The notes beneath the pieces were generated by a model. That model saw only the letters and a program-made list of their open reading frames with translations. It had not been told where the DNA came from and did no database searches. Position numbers and translations under genes: made by a program. A stretch of DNA of 64,000 nucleotides from assembly GCA_014729945.1 (NCBI GenBank), contig WJJC01000225.1:3719-67718 (forward strand), given 5' to 3'. Each line of letters starts with the position of its first letter. Position 1 is the first letter of the stretch. Positions 34,052 to 41,789 of the stretch are shown piece by piece. Source of the stretch: Candidatus Bathyarchaeota archaeon. GTDB taxonomy: Archaea > Thermoproteota > Bathyarchaeia > TCS64.

Positions 34052-34831
34052 ATTGTCGGGTTTCTTCATGAGCTTGGTCTCTAGCTCTGGTTCACCCTTT
34101 AGCTTGACCACAAACTCGTATGCTGCCTCTGCTGCTTCATGTTGTCCTTCGATCAAGAATATCTTGCAGCCCTCACCGCCGTCAATGCCACCCCCAGCTA
34201 TGGGTATGACCTCAACTCCGAAGAGCTGCTTGAAAGCCTCCATCTCCGTGATAACCTGACCATTGATAACCATCATGCCACAGGGCCAACCCATGGCTTT
34301 ATCCACCACATTAGCCCCCATCTGTATCGATACATCGGACAAACTAATGGGCACAAGCTTCTCCAGACCAGCCGGGATAATGCACTGGATACCATTCCTC
34401 ACAATGTGTCCCCAAGCGGTCCCGATGGTTCCACCCCCAGACCCGTGCAATAGAACACCGGCTGCGCCAAAGGGATCAATGGCGTTAGCTCCCTTGATGA
34501 AAACATCATCTGGGCCCATCTTGGATAGATATGGTACAAGTTCCGGTGTAGTGCATTTGGTTACCTCGCCACCCTCTAATACATAGTGCTTGTATCTTCC
34601 ATCTGCAACAGTAATACCGCAGCCCTCATCGGTCACAACGCCGGCTGTAAACATACCTTTGTCCGGTATCTCTTTTCCCAGTAATTCTTCAGCCACGTAA
34701 CCAGTAGTAGTGCTAGTGGCAATAATTATCGTGCTATTCTTGTACGCGTACTGTACATTCTCCATGAAGGCAACTGCTCTCGCGATTAGCCTCTTACCTT
34801 CAGCCGGAGTTAGTGTTAACTGTACTTTCAT
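34043..34831 (-). CDS. Conserved-looking protein of unknown function
   Basis: A 262-residue soluble protein. A first domain (about 1-90) has STIIIATSTTTGYVAEELLG and FTAGVVTDEGCGIT. The centre has the Gly-rich stretches LLHGSGGGTIGTAWGHIV (about 137-154) and, later, IPIAGGGIDGGEGCKIFLIEG. Such loops suggest phosphate or nucleotide binding, but no known family motif is recognised. The start is ATG. It is alone on its strand between the YcaQ-like gene and the CARF-type regulator. Confidence 0.7.
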   Translation of the reverse strand: MKVQLTLTPAEGKRLIARAVAFMENVQYAYKNSTIIIATSTTTGYVAEELLGKEIPDKGMFTAGVVTDEGCGITVADGRYKHYVLEGGEVTKCTTPELVPYLSKMGPDDVFIKGANAIDPFGAAGVLLHGSGGGTIGTAWGHIVRNGIQCIIPAGLEKLVPISLSDVSIQMGANVVDKAMGWPCGMMVINGQVITEMEAFKQLFGVEVIPIAGGGIDGGEGCKIFLIEGQHEAAEAAYEFVVKLKGEPELETKLMKKPDNLA

Positions 34832-35027
34832 TCAATACCCCTCAATGTATGAGATTTGACTGTAACCTCTTTTAAAAAGATAGCCCCAAGGGATCAACTG
34901 AAGCTCTAAGACTCCAAACATATTATAGTATTATGATTAAATCATCGAGCGCGTAGAAATGTGTGACATGTATTAAATAAGCATAATTAAAACGACATTA
35001 TTTACACGTAAACGAAAAAGTTGAAGT

Positions 35028-35825
35028 TTACTCAGCAGCACCCTCGGCTAATGCCTCGGCAAATATCTCACCGAAATCAGTCAAGGAAACTACCTTCATC
35101 TTGCTTCCCTTCTCAGCATCAATCAAGCCCTTCATCTCAAGCTTTGAGATAATCCTGCTAAACCGGTTACGAAGGGTACTATTAGCAGCCTTGTAACCAA
35201 ACCAACGAATAATATCACTGATGCTATCCGATTCTCCACCATGTTCATAGAGAAGGACAAGTAGCTTCTTCTCTCGTTCCCACTCCTTCTCCTCATGCTT
35301 GCTACTGGGTTCAAGACGATACCCCGGTAACTTTAACTCGATAGGCTCTCTGCTATCCTGTTCCCTGTTACGCTCAAACCATTCCTCAAACTCTGGGTCA
35401 CCGGGTTTACCCTCAACGTACCATGCCGGCTCCTTGGAGGGAACACTGTATACTCTTGCGTTACTAAACATTAACGCGGTTGTTAGAGCAATACCCATAG
35501 TGAGGTTGGTAGTGCTGGTTATATCAATTAGTACATCCTCGCCTTTTTCTCGTGCTTGATGAAGTATCTTGTACAGGGTACGGAAACCGCTCCTCTGCTC
35601 GGTTGGGTTATAGGGAACCATTATTGGATCCAGTATCTCAAGTTTATCCCTGAGCTCCTCAGCATTAGTCTTACTCATATAGCTAAACACGTGAGGCCCA
35701 TCATCTACGCCGGGTTCACTGTATAATAGATATAGCTTCGTAATTCCATGGATCTTACTCCAGTAACGTACCCCGTCAAAAGCCCTCCGGTAATGCGTTC
35801 CAACTAGACAAACGATGATGGTCAT
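35028..35825 (-). CDS. CARF-like wHTH regulator (HFX_2341/DUF6293 type)
   Basis: A 265-residue protein. Residues about 1-125 form a CARF-like Rossmann domain: strand IIVCLVGTHYRRAF, then VLIDITSTTNLTMGIALTTALMF at 98-120, which corresponds to the ligand-binding loop of CARF domains that sense cyclic oligoadenylates or nucleotides. Residues about 185-255 are a winged helix (EKKLLVLLYEHGG, DIIRWFGYKAANSTLRNRFSRIISKLEMKGLI). The layout matches archaeal HFX_2341-type regulators. No CRISPR array or cas gene is in the window. Monocistronic, divergent from the nrdD operon. Confidence 0.78.
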   Translation of the reverse strand: MTIIVCLVGTHYRRAFDGVRYWSKIHGITKLYLLYSEPGVDDGPHVFSYMSKTNAEELRDKLEILDPIMVPYNPTEQRSGFRTLYKILHQAREKGEDVLIDITSTTNLTMGIALTTALMFSNARVYSVPSKEPAWYVEGKPGDPEFEEWFERNREQDSREPIELKLPGYRLEPSSKHEEKEWEREKKLLVLLYEHGGESDSISDIIRWFGYKAANSTLRNRFSRIISKLEMKGLIDAEKGSKMKVVSLTDFGEIFAEALAEGAAE

Positions 35826-36000
35826 TGAGTTACACCAAACAATTCAGTATTCTTCAAATTAAGTAGATCAGATAGAATATATAAAATCTCTCGAAACGAT
35901 TCATAAAACAGACAATTATTTTATGAATACGTGACAATCACCAATATACTTGTTTTATCGTAATCATTCTCCCAAACCATCTTATGGGTATTATGCAACA

Positions 36001-36063
36001 AATCGTCACTGCTAAATACGACGATTCACGACATATACCAACTAGGATTAGTGTGCGTCACAC
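36001..36063. promoter_or_regulatory. Inverted repeats before nrdD operon
   Basis: Two inverted repeats lie 27-89 bp before the redoxin gene: AATCGTC-12 nt-GACGATT (36001-36026) and GTGTG-CGT-CACAC (36051-36063). A TATA-like ACATATAC is at about 36030-36037, placing the transcript start near the second palindrome, so both are placed as operators. The regulator is unknown; the divergent CARF-type regulator is a candidate. Confidence 0.4.
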
Positions 36064-36089
36064 ATTTAACACACTAGAGGTTGCGTAAA

Positions 36090-36347
36090 ATGAAAATTAC
36101 AGTATATTCACTGCCTGATTGCCCAAAATGTGATAAATTAAAAAAATTCTTAAAATCAAAGGATATAGAATTTTCATCAGAGTGGTTTGATACCGATAAC
36201 CAAGCTGATTTTGTAATGAGGAATGTATTCGGAAACCCACCGATTCTATCTCTTGGAAAAAAAGAGAAAGTAAAACCCTCCGAGGAACTGTTTGAGGGGG
36301 AAATATTGAATGAAGAGAGAGTCTTGGAGATGTTAAATCTTGGCTAA
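36090..36347 (+). CDS. Glutaredoxin-like protein (NrdH-like)
   Basis: An 85-residue thioredoxin-fold protein with the redox motif CPKC (LPDCPKCDKLKKFLKS) near its N-terminus and the cis-Pro region NPPILSLGKK. The ATG at 36090 is preferred: GAGG lies 10 nt upstream, whereas the in-frame TTG at 36081 directly follows that GAGG. It overlaps the nrdD start by 8 bp, so it probably supplies electrons to, or protects, the ribonucleotide reductase. Confidence 0.85.
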   Translation: MKITVYSLPDCPKCDKLKKFLKSKDIEFSSEWFDTDNQADFVMRNVFGNPPILSLGKKEKVKPSEELFEGEILNEERVLEMLNLG

Positions 36348-38586
36348 GTATAGAGATCTGCCGCAGTATCAGAGAAAGATAGACGAATTTTTCACGGACA
36401 GTCTATTCATGGGTATGCCCATGGTACACACCACTGACGGGTACCTGATTCCATGGGACAAGTCACGCATCGTAGACATGCTTCAAAAAGAAACCCAACT
36501 CGCCGAGAAAATGTTCGACATACCCGCCATAAGCGACCTAACAGCAGAAAAGATCGCCGACGAGGTAGAACGAAGATTCAAACTGACCAAACCCAGATTC
36601 GTCTCAGGCCCCATGATAAGAGAAGTAACGAACAATCTACTCCTTGAATGGAGCCATGAAGTACCCGAATTCGGGATATACAGAAACCTGCTCACAAGAG
36701 TAGGTGCCCCAGTATATGACGCCTACCAGATCGATACAGGAAGCGGCTTCGAATCAAAGGAGAACGCCAATTTACAGCCAAACCCCGAGACCGTTCACAA
36801 AAAGAAGGCAGACAGACTCAGCAAAGAACAGTATCTATTATTAATGGACCCAAAGCTCGCTACAGCCCACACACATGGAGACATCCACATACACACACTG
36901 GAATACTTCGGGACAAGGCCCTTCTGTCAAGACTGGGACCTTAGATACTTCCTCTACTATGGACTAGTTCCAGATGGACAGGGATTCCGAAGCAGCGTAG
37001 CTGGCCCAGCACAACAACCAGAGGTAGCAGTACTTCACAGCGTAAAGGTGCTTGCAGCAGGCCAGACCAACTTCAGCGGAGGACAAGGATTCATGTACTA
37101 CACCCTGTTCCTCGCACCCTTCCTACGCGGATTATCATACAAGAAGGTAAAACAGCTAGCCCAGATGATGTTCTACGAGCTAACCCAGACCTATGTAACC
37201 CGTGGAGGACAACTCGTATTCAGTAACATACAGCTACCTATGGGTGTACCGGATATCTGGAAAGACGTACCAGCGGTAAAAAGAGGACAGGTAGGCCCCG
37301 AGACTTATGGTGACTACGAGGACGAGGTCCAGATGTTCTTCAGGGCCATCAACGAAGTAGCATTAGAAGGAGACTTTTGGGGTAAACCATTCAACTTCCC
37401 CAAGAACGAGAACTATATCTCACCAGAGTTCTTCAAACCAGAATACGATGACCTCTGGCTACTGGTCCATGAGGCGGTAAGCAAATTCGGTTCACCATAC
37501 TTCGATAACATGCTACCAGCCTACAGAGGCTACGGAAACGGGATAAGCTGCTATCAGTGCTGTGCATACCAATTCGCGAACACACCCGAGACAGATGAAA
37601 ACTTCCACGAGAAACTATGGTTCCAAGACGGAATGCACTTCAGCATGGGAGGATGGCAGGTAGTCAGCCTTAACATGCCAAGAATGGCGTATCAGGCTAA
37701 TGGAGACTACGATAAACTACTGGCCATGGCCAAAGAAAATATGAGATTATCAATGGGAGTATTCGATGCGAAGAGAAGATGGATGGACAAAGCGATTAGC
37801 AGTAACATGGTTCCATTCGCCACTCAAACCCCGCGGGACCCACGTACAGGTGAGAAAGGCCCACCAGCCGTAGACTTCAACGAACTGGTAAACGTAATCG
37901 GAGTAGTAGGAGTCAACGAGATGGTCCAGTACTTCACCGGAAACCAGTTACATGAATCAGATGACGCGGTTCGCCTAGCTGTAAGACTACTACTGGACAT
38001 GGAAAAATTCAGAAAGGGGTTAGAGATGAGAAGCGGCTCAAAGGTGATGCTCGCAAGGACACCGGCAGAATCCACCGCTCAGACATTCGCCGTAGCAGAC
38101 CTTGTAAGCCCAGATTACAAACAAATGGCCCGCGAAATGGTAAAAGGAGACACAACAACCATTCAGAGCCTAAGCAAGAAACGAGACGCCCCCGTCTACT
38201 ACAGCAATGGCACACACACATATGTAGGCGCCAAGATCCCACTGGGAAAGAAAATAGACATAGAACACAAGTTCTTCCCCATACTCAGCGGCGGAAACAT
38301 ATTCCACGCATGGATAGGTGAAAGCAGCAGCGATCCAGAAGCCCTCTACAAACTAACCCAACGTATAGCCCGAAACAGCCAGATAGGATACTTCAGCTAC
38401 ACCAAGGACCTAACAGTATGCAGTGACTGCCAGACCACAGTAGCTGGAATGCTAAACACTTGTCCAACATGTGGCTCCAGCAAAATCCGTCACTGGAGCA
38501 GGATAACTGGATACTATACCGATATTACGGGCTGGAACGAGGGCAAACGCCAAGAATTAATGGACAGATATAGAGTAACTATCTAA
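36340..38586 (+). CDS. nrdD: Anaerobic ribonucleoside-triphosphate reductase
   Basis: A 748-residue class III glycyl-radical ribonucleotide reductase making dNTPs without oxygen. An ATP-cone-like regulatory region covers about 15-110 (IPWDKSRIVDMLQKET, then SGPMIREVTNNLLLE). The barrel includes THGDIHIHTLEYF, GNGISCYQCC and NMPRMAYQANGDYDKL. The zinc site is VCSDCQTTV with NTCPTCGSS. The radical Gly is Gly724 in RITGYYTDITGWNEGK. Length and motifs are intact. Starts with TTG, overlapping the redoxin gene. The activating radical-SAM enzyme NrdG is not in this window. Confidence 0.95.
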   Translation: MAKYRDLPQYQRKIDEFFTDSLFMGMPMVHTTDGYLIPWDKSRIVDMLQKETQLAEKMFDIPAISDLTAEKIADEVERRFKLTKPRFVSGPMIREVTNNLLLEWSHEVPEFGIYRNLLTRVGAPVYDAYQIDTGSGFESKENANLQPNPETVHKKKADRLSKEQYLLLMDPKLATAHTHGDIHIHTLEYFGTRPFCQDWDLRYFLYYGLVPDGQGFRSSVAGPAQQPEVAVLHSVKVLAAGQTNFSGGQGFMYYTLFLAPFLRGLSYKKVKQLAQMMFYELTQTYVTRGGQLVFSNIQLPMGVPDIWKDVPAVKRGQVGPETYGDYEDEVQMFFRAINEVALEGDFWGKPFNFPKNENYISPEFFKPEYDDLWLLVHEAVSKFGSPYFDNMLPAYRGYGNGISCYQCCAYQFANTPETDENFHEKLWFQDGMHFSMGGWQVVSLNMPRMAYQANGDYDKLLAMAKENMRLSMGVFDAKRRWMDKAISSNMVPFATQTPRDPRTGEKGPPAVDFNELVNVIGVVGVNEMVQYFTGNQLHESDDAVRLAVRLLLDMEKFRKGLEMRSGSKVMLARTPAESTAQTFAVADLVSPDYKQMAREMVKGDTTTIQSLSKKRDAPVYYSNGTHTYVGAKIPLGKKIDIEHKFFPILSGGNIFHAWIGESSSDPEALYKLTQRIARNSQIGYFSYTKDLTVCSDCQTTVAGMLNTCPTCGSSKIRHWSRITGYYTDITGWNEGKRQELMDRYRVTI

Positions 38587-38594
38587 CATCTCCC

Positions 38595-38618
38595 TTTTTT
38601 AGTAACACACTTATTTTT
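38595..38618 (+). terminator. T-rich terminator after nrdD
   Basis: Two T runs (T6 at 38595-38600 and T5 at 38614-38618) directly follow the nrdD stop, the usual archaeal RNA polymerase termination signal. Confidence 0.4.
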
Positions 38619-38624
38619 CATTGT

Positions 38625-39071
38625 ATGAAATGCACCCTTATTGGTCACGTTAAATCAGAGGTTACTGAGCCAGTGGATATGAACTGGGGTCAAGTTGAAT
38701 CAGAGATAATACTCGAACCAGAATATGCCCCGGGGTTACTCGGCCTAGAAGGATTCAGCCATCTACTTGTACTCACATTCCTCCACGAGGCAGAGTATAA
38801 TCCTGAGAAACATCTCAGACGTCGCCCCCAGGAAAGAGAAGACATGCCGATTCTAGGAATATTCGCTCAAAGAGCCAGACACAGACCTAACAGAATCGGT
38901 GTAACAGCAGTTGAAGTACTAGAAGTGGGTGAGACCCGGGTTAAGGTACGTGCTCTGGACGCGATAGACGGCACCCCCGTTATCGACATCAAACCATATG
39001 TCCCAGTATATGACAGCAGGAACGCTAAGACACCGGAATGGATGAATAAGATGATGCATGACTACTTCTAA
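38625..39071 (+). CDS. TrmO-like tRNA t6A methyltransferase
   Basis: A 148-residue protein of the TrmO/YaeB (UPF0066) family, which uses SAM to N6-methylate t6A37 of tRNA-Thr. Family motifs are LEGFSHLLVLTFLHEA (about 41-56), then RRRPQEREDMPILGIFAQRARHRPNRIG, and VRALDAIDGTPVIDIKPYVP. The C-terminal domain of bacterial TrmO is absent, as in archaeal forms. The start is ATG. Substrate t6A is made by KEOPS, encoded partly at 57.9-63.5 kb. Confidence 0.88.
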   Translation: MKCTLIGHVKSEVTEPVDMNWGQVESEIILEPEYAPGLLGLEGFSHLLVLTFLHEAEYNPEKHLRRRPQEREDMPILGIFAQRARHRPNRIGVTAVEVLEVGETRVKVRALDAIDGTPVIDIKPYVPVYDSRNAKTPEWMNKMMHDYF

Positions 39072-39110
39072 CCTGAAAACTGTTAAGCACCATGAGACCA
39101 ATCATATCCC

Positions 39111-40241
39111 ATGTCCATAATAGGTAAAACAATAGAAGAAATACCCACACCAGCGCTACTACTAGATCTGGAGAAGCTCCAGTGGAACATCGATAAAATG
39201 TTCAAATTCGCGCGAGAAACAAACGTAAACGTCAGACCCCACGCCAAGACCTTCAAAGCAGCAGCTATATGCAACAAATTAATTGAGGCAGGAGCCTGCG
39301 GAGTCATGACCCAGAAACTCAGTGAAGCAGAGACATTACTCAACAGCGGGATCCTATACGGGGATAAGAACATACTCATCAGCCAGGAGATAGCGGATCC
39401 CGAGAAACTGGAGAGACTTGTAGCCATGACAGTGGCAATGGGGGAGGGAAAAGTACTCACCAGCTTAGATAATCTACAAGAAGCAGAGATGATCAGCAGG
39501 ATCGCGGAGAAATGGGGTGTTAAGCAGGATGTTATTATCGAGATCACCCACGGCAGATGCGGAGTCTCCCCCGGTGAGGACGCTGTTAAAATGGCTAAAA
39601 GACTAGTTAAACTCCCGGGACTCAACTTTAGAGGAATCTACGGCTACGAGGGCCCCGTCCCAAGGGAGACCGCTCTTGAACGCAATAAGCAGACAGTCGA
39701 TACAGCGGAGACCATTAGAGAAGCGGGTATAGATGTAGAGATCGTATCAGCGGGTAGCACAGCCACATACGAGGTCACGGGCAACTATCCAGGGATCACC
39801 GAGATTGAACCAGGTAGCTTCGTATTCGGAGCCGGAGAAAAAGGCAGCGGATACGGGTGGAAAAGCATCAATGATGTCTATTTTAAGAACAGTTTGACCG
39901 TACTCACTCAGGTAATCAGCGACAACTTCCAGAACAGAGTGGTTACAGACGCGGGGGTAAAAGTAATGTCAGGGGGACATAGTGACGTTGACCCCGTAGT
40001 ACTGGTCCAAGCGGATGGAGAATACATAGATTTTAAACGCGTGGGACTAAGCGAGGAACATGGAACCATCTACTTCGAAAAAGACGACCTAGGGAGAAAA
40101 AAACTAAGATGGGGACAGAAAATCCAGTTCACCCCAAACCACTGCTGCACGACAGTCAACCAACATGACGAGATAGTGGTTATCAAAGACGAGAAAGTCT
40201 GCGCCGTCTGGCCCATAACAGCCCGCGGTCGCTACCAGTAA
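39111..40241 (+). CDS. D-threonine aldolase / D-serine dehydratase-like PLP enzyme
   Basis: A 376-residue fold-type III PLP protein. The N-terminal alanine-racemase-like barrel starts IPTPALLLDLEKLQWNIDKM and has the PLP Lys in VRPHAKTFK at about 42-50. The C-terminal beta domain has the metal motif PNHCCTTVNQHDEI (His and Cys ligands) typical of D-serine dehydratase and metal-activated D-threonine aldolase. Reaction: cleavage or deamination of a D-hydroxy-amino acid. The two activities cannot be separated by sequence. With the D-aminoacylase it suggests D-amino acid degradation. Confidence 0.87.
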   Translation: MSIIGKTIEEIPTPALLLDLEKLQWNIDKMFKFARETNVNVRPHAKTFKAAAICNKLIEAGACGVMTQKLSEAETLLNSGILYGDKNILISQEIADPEKLERLVAMTVAMGEGKVLTSLDNLQEAEMISRIAEKWGVKQDVIIEITHGRCGVSPGEDAVKMAKRLVKLPGLNFRGIYGYEGPVPRETALERNKQTVDTAETIREAGIDVEIVSAGSTATYEVTGNYPGITEIEPGSFVFGAGEKGSGYGWKSINDVYFKNSLTVLTQVISDNFQNRVVTDAGVKVMSGGHSDVDPVVLVQADGEYIDFKRVGLSEEHGTIYFEKDDLGRKKLRWGQKIQFTPNHCCTTVNQHDEIVVIKDEKVCAVWPITARGRYQ

Positions 40242-40264
40242 CTCTCACATTTCTTCAAAAATAA

Positions 40265-40270
40265 TTTAAA
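40265..40270 (+). promoter_or_regulatory. TATA-like box of Tfx-like regulator
   Basis: TTTAAA in the context aataatttaaatg lies 31-36 bp before the TTG start at 40301, giving a leader of less than ten nucleotides. Confidence 0.4.
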
Positions 40271-40300
40271 TGTCAACAACCACAGGTTAACTGAACCGGG

Positions 40301-40762
40301 TTGACTTTTAGAGTAGGATACCTAACACAGAGAGAGACTGAGATATGGGGACTACGTAGACACAAATTATCCCAGTCAGATATTGGACGAGAACTAGGAG
40401 TCAGCAGACAGGCAATCCACAAAGCATACCATAATATTGATGAAAAAATAGAGCAAGCATTCATAGAGGCAGCAGAGACAAACAACCTTGAAGTAAAAAC
40501 CCTCAACCTAGTCGATGGAGTAATGTCCGCATACAGCCCCGCCCATGACCTACCCGTAATTGTTAGCCTAAGCAAATGCAACGGCTTGAAAGTCTGGTAC
40601 ATGTATGAAGGAAACTGCGAAACATGCAGTCTAGAAAAAACCTGCAGAGAGACCCTAATAGCCGAAGCAGAGGAAAGAGAAATCGAGTTACAATCAACAG
40701 ACCAACTCATACCACCCACCCGGCTCGCCAAAAAAATATTCCAGAGGTATCAAGATGATTAA
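40301..40762 (+). CDS. Tfx-family DNA-binding regulator
   Basis: A 153-residue protein. The N-terminal LuxR/sigma-type helix-turn-helix (LTQRETEIWGLRRHKLSQSDIGRELGVSRQAIHKAYHNI) is diagnostic of Tfx-like archaeal regulators. The C-terminal region has LEVKTLNLVDGVMSAYSP and a possible metal or redox Cys set C-x6-C-x2-C-x5-C (KCNG, NCETCSLEKTC). Tfx was first described for a molybdenum-formate operon in methanogens; target here unknown. The start is TTG. It overlaps the following small membrane gene by 8 bp. Confidence 0.82.
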   Translation: MTFRVGYLTQRETEIWGLRRHKLSQSDIGRELGVSRQAIHKAYHNIDEKIEQAFIEAAETNNLEVKTLNLVDGVMSAYSPAHDLPVIVSLSKCNGLKVWYMYEGNCETCSLEKTCRETLIAEAEEREIELQSTDQLIPPTRLAKKIFQRYQDD

Positions 40763-41060
40763 AAACGCATGTCCCTATGCACCGGGAGAAATAAAACCAA
40801 AAAACATGCCACTACCTATAACAGGCAACGGACAAATAAAGAACCTCTACACCCTAAAAAATCTAATCATAATACTAAGCTTCCTGACACTAATCCTCAT
40901 CTACACCCAAAACTACCATATGCTCGACCAGAGCAACAAACCAGTACTATTCCAAGACTGGTACACCATTAAAATGAGCATATACACATACGCATCAATA
41001 ATGCTAACCCACTTCATCCGACAACACAAACGCAAACAAAAAGAACGAACGAACAAATGA
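40755..41060 (+). CDS. Small membrane protein coupled to Tfx-like gene
   Basis: A 101-residue protein with a polar N-terminus containing one Cys (MIKNACPYAPGEIKP), one clear hydrophobic segment (NLIIILSFLTLILIYTQ) and a weaker one (IKMSIYTYASIMLTHFI), ending in a strongly basic tail (RQHKRKQKERTNK). No family recognised. It overlaps the Tfx-like regulator by 8 bp, which suggests a membrane partner of that regulator. Confidence 0.6.
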   Translation: MIKNACPYAPGEIKPKNMPLPITGNGQIKNLYTLKNLIIILSFLTLILIYTQNYHMLDQSNKPVLFQDWYTIKMSIYTYASIMLTHFIRQHKRKQKERTNK

Positions 41061-41122
41061 ACACCCCCAATCCCCCGGTAAACACCATAAGACAATAAAA
41101 CCACTAACACCAAAAACAATCA

Positions 41123-41698
41123 ATGAACATACTAGAAACAGCAACCAACCGAAAAACAACACGCATATTCAAGAAAACCCCCGTAAAAGAAGAAGACATA
41201 AAATACATAATAGAAACAGCGAGACAAGCACCAAGCGGCAGCAACGCACAACCCTGGATATACATCATAGTAACAACCCCAGAACAGAAAAAGAAGATAA
41301 GGAAATCAGCCGAAAAAGGCGAACAGGGATTCTATGAATCAATAAGCCCTGAACGAAAAAAATGGTATAACGAAAAAGGGTTAAGCCCATCAAAGCCACT
41401 TCTCACACAAGCACCAATCCTAATTATAGTGCTAGGAGACACAACCGCACCTAATTACAAACCAAGTGTATGGGTTAGTATAGGATACGCCATACTAGCA
41501 GTTGAAGAACTCGGGTTAGGTACAGTTACATACACCCCATCTGATCCTAAACTAGTCTCCAAAGCGGTAAACACACCTGACAACTACATAGTCGAATCCA
41601 TTCTACCCATAGGGTACTCGGATGACCCCAAGGAGAAAGAAAAACGAAAACAAGTTCCTGAACTAGTTTTCAGAGACAAATGGGGAAACCCTTTCTAG
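41123..41698 (+). CDS. Nitroreductase-family protein
   Basis: A 191-residue FMN-dependent oxidoreductase. Near the N-terminus are RKTTRIFKKTPVKEEDI and ARQAPSGSNAQPWIYII (FMN phosphate contact). The centre has SIGYAILAVEELGLGTVTYTPSD and the end PIGYSDDPKEKEKR. Length is normal for single-domain members. It would reduce flavin, nitro or enone substrates with NAD(P)H. The start is ATG and the gene stands alone. Confidence 0.9.
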   Translation: MNILETATNRKTTRIFKKTPVKEEDIKYIIETARQAPSGSNAQPWIYIIVTTPEQKKKIRKSAEKGEQGFYESISPERKKWYNEKGLSPSKPLLTQAPILIIVLGDTTAPNYKPSVWVSIGYAILAVEELGLGTVTYTPSDPKLVSKAVNTPDNYIVESILPIGYSDDPKEKEKRKQVPELVFRDKWGNPF

Positions 41699-41789
41699 GA
41701 AACCCCATATTTCTGCAACTTTAAAGCCGAAACCATAATAGATATAGGGGACTTAAAATCAAAACACCAAATAGGGGTATTTCTCTGGG

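Noticed and set aside
39083..39625. Minus-strand open frame of 180 codons
   Set aside because: It lies wholly opposite the PLP-enzyme gene and is Ser/Leu-rich shadow sequence.
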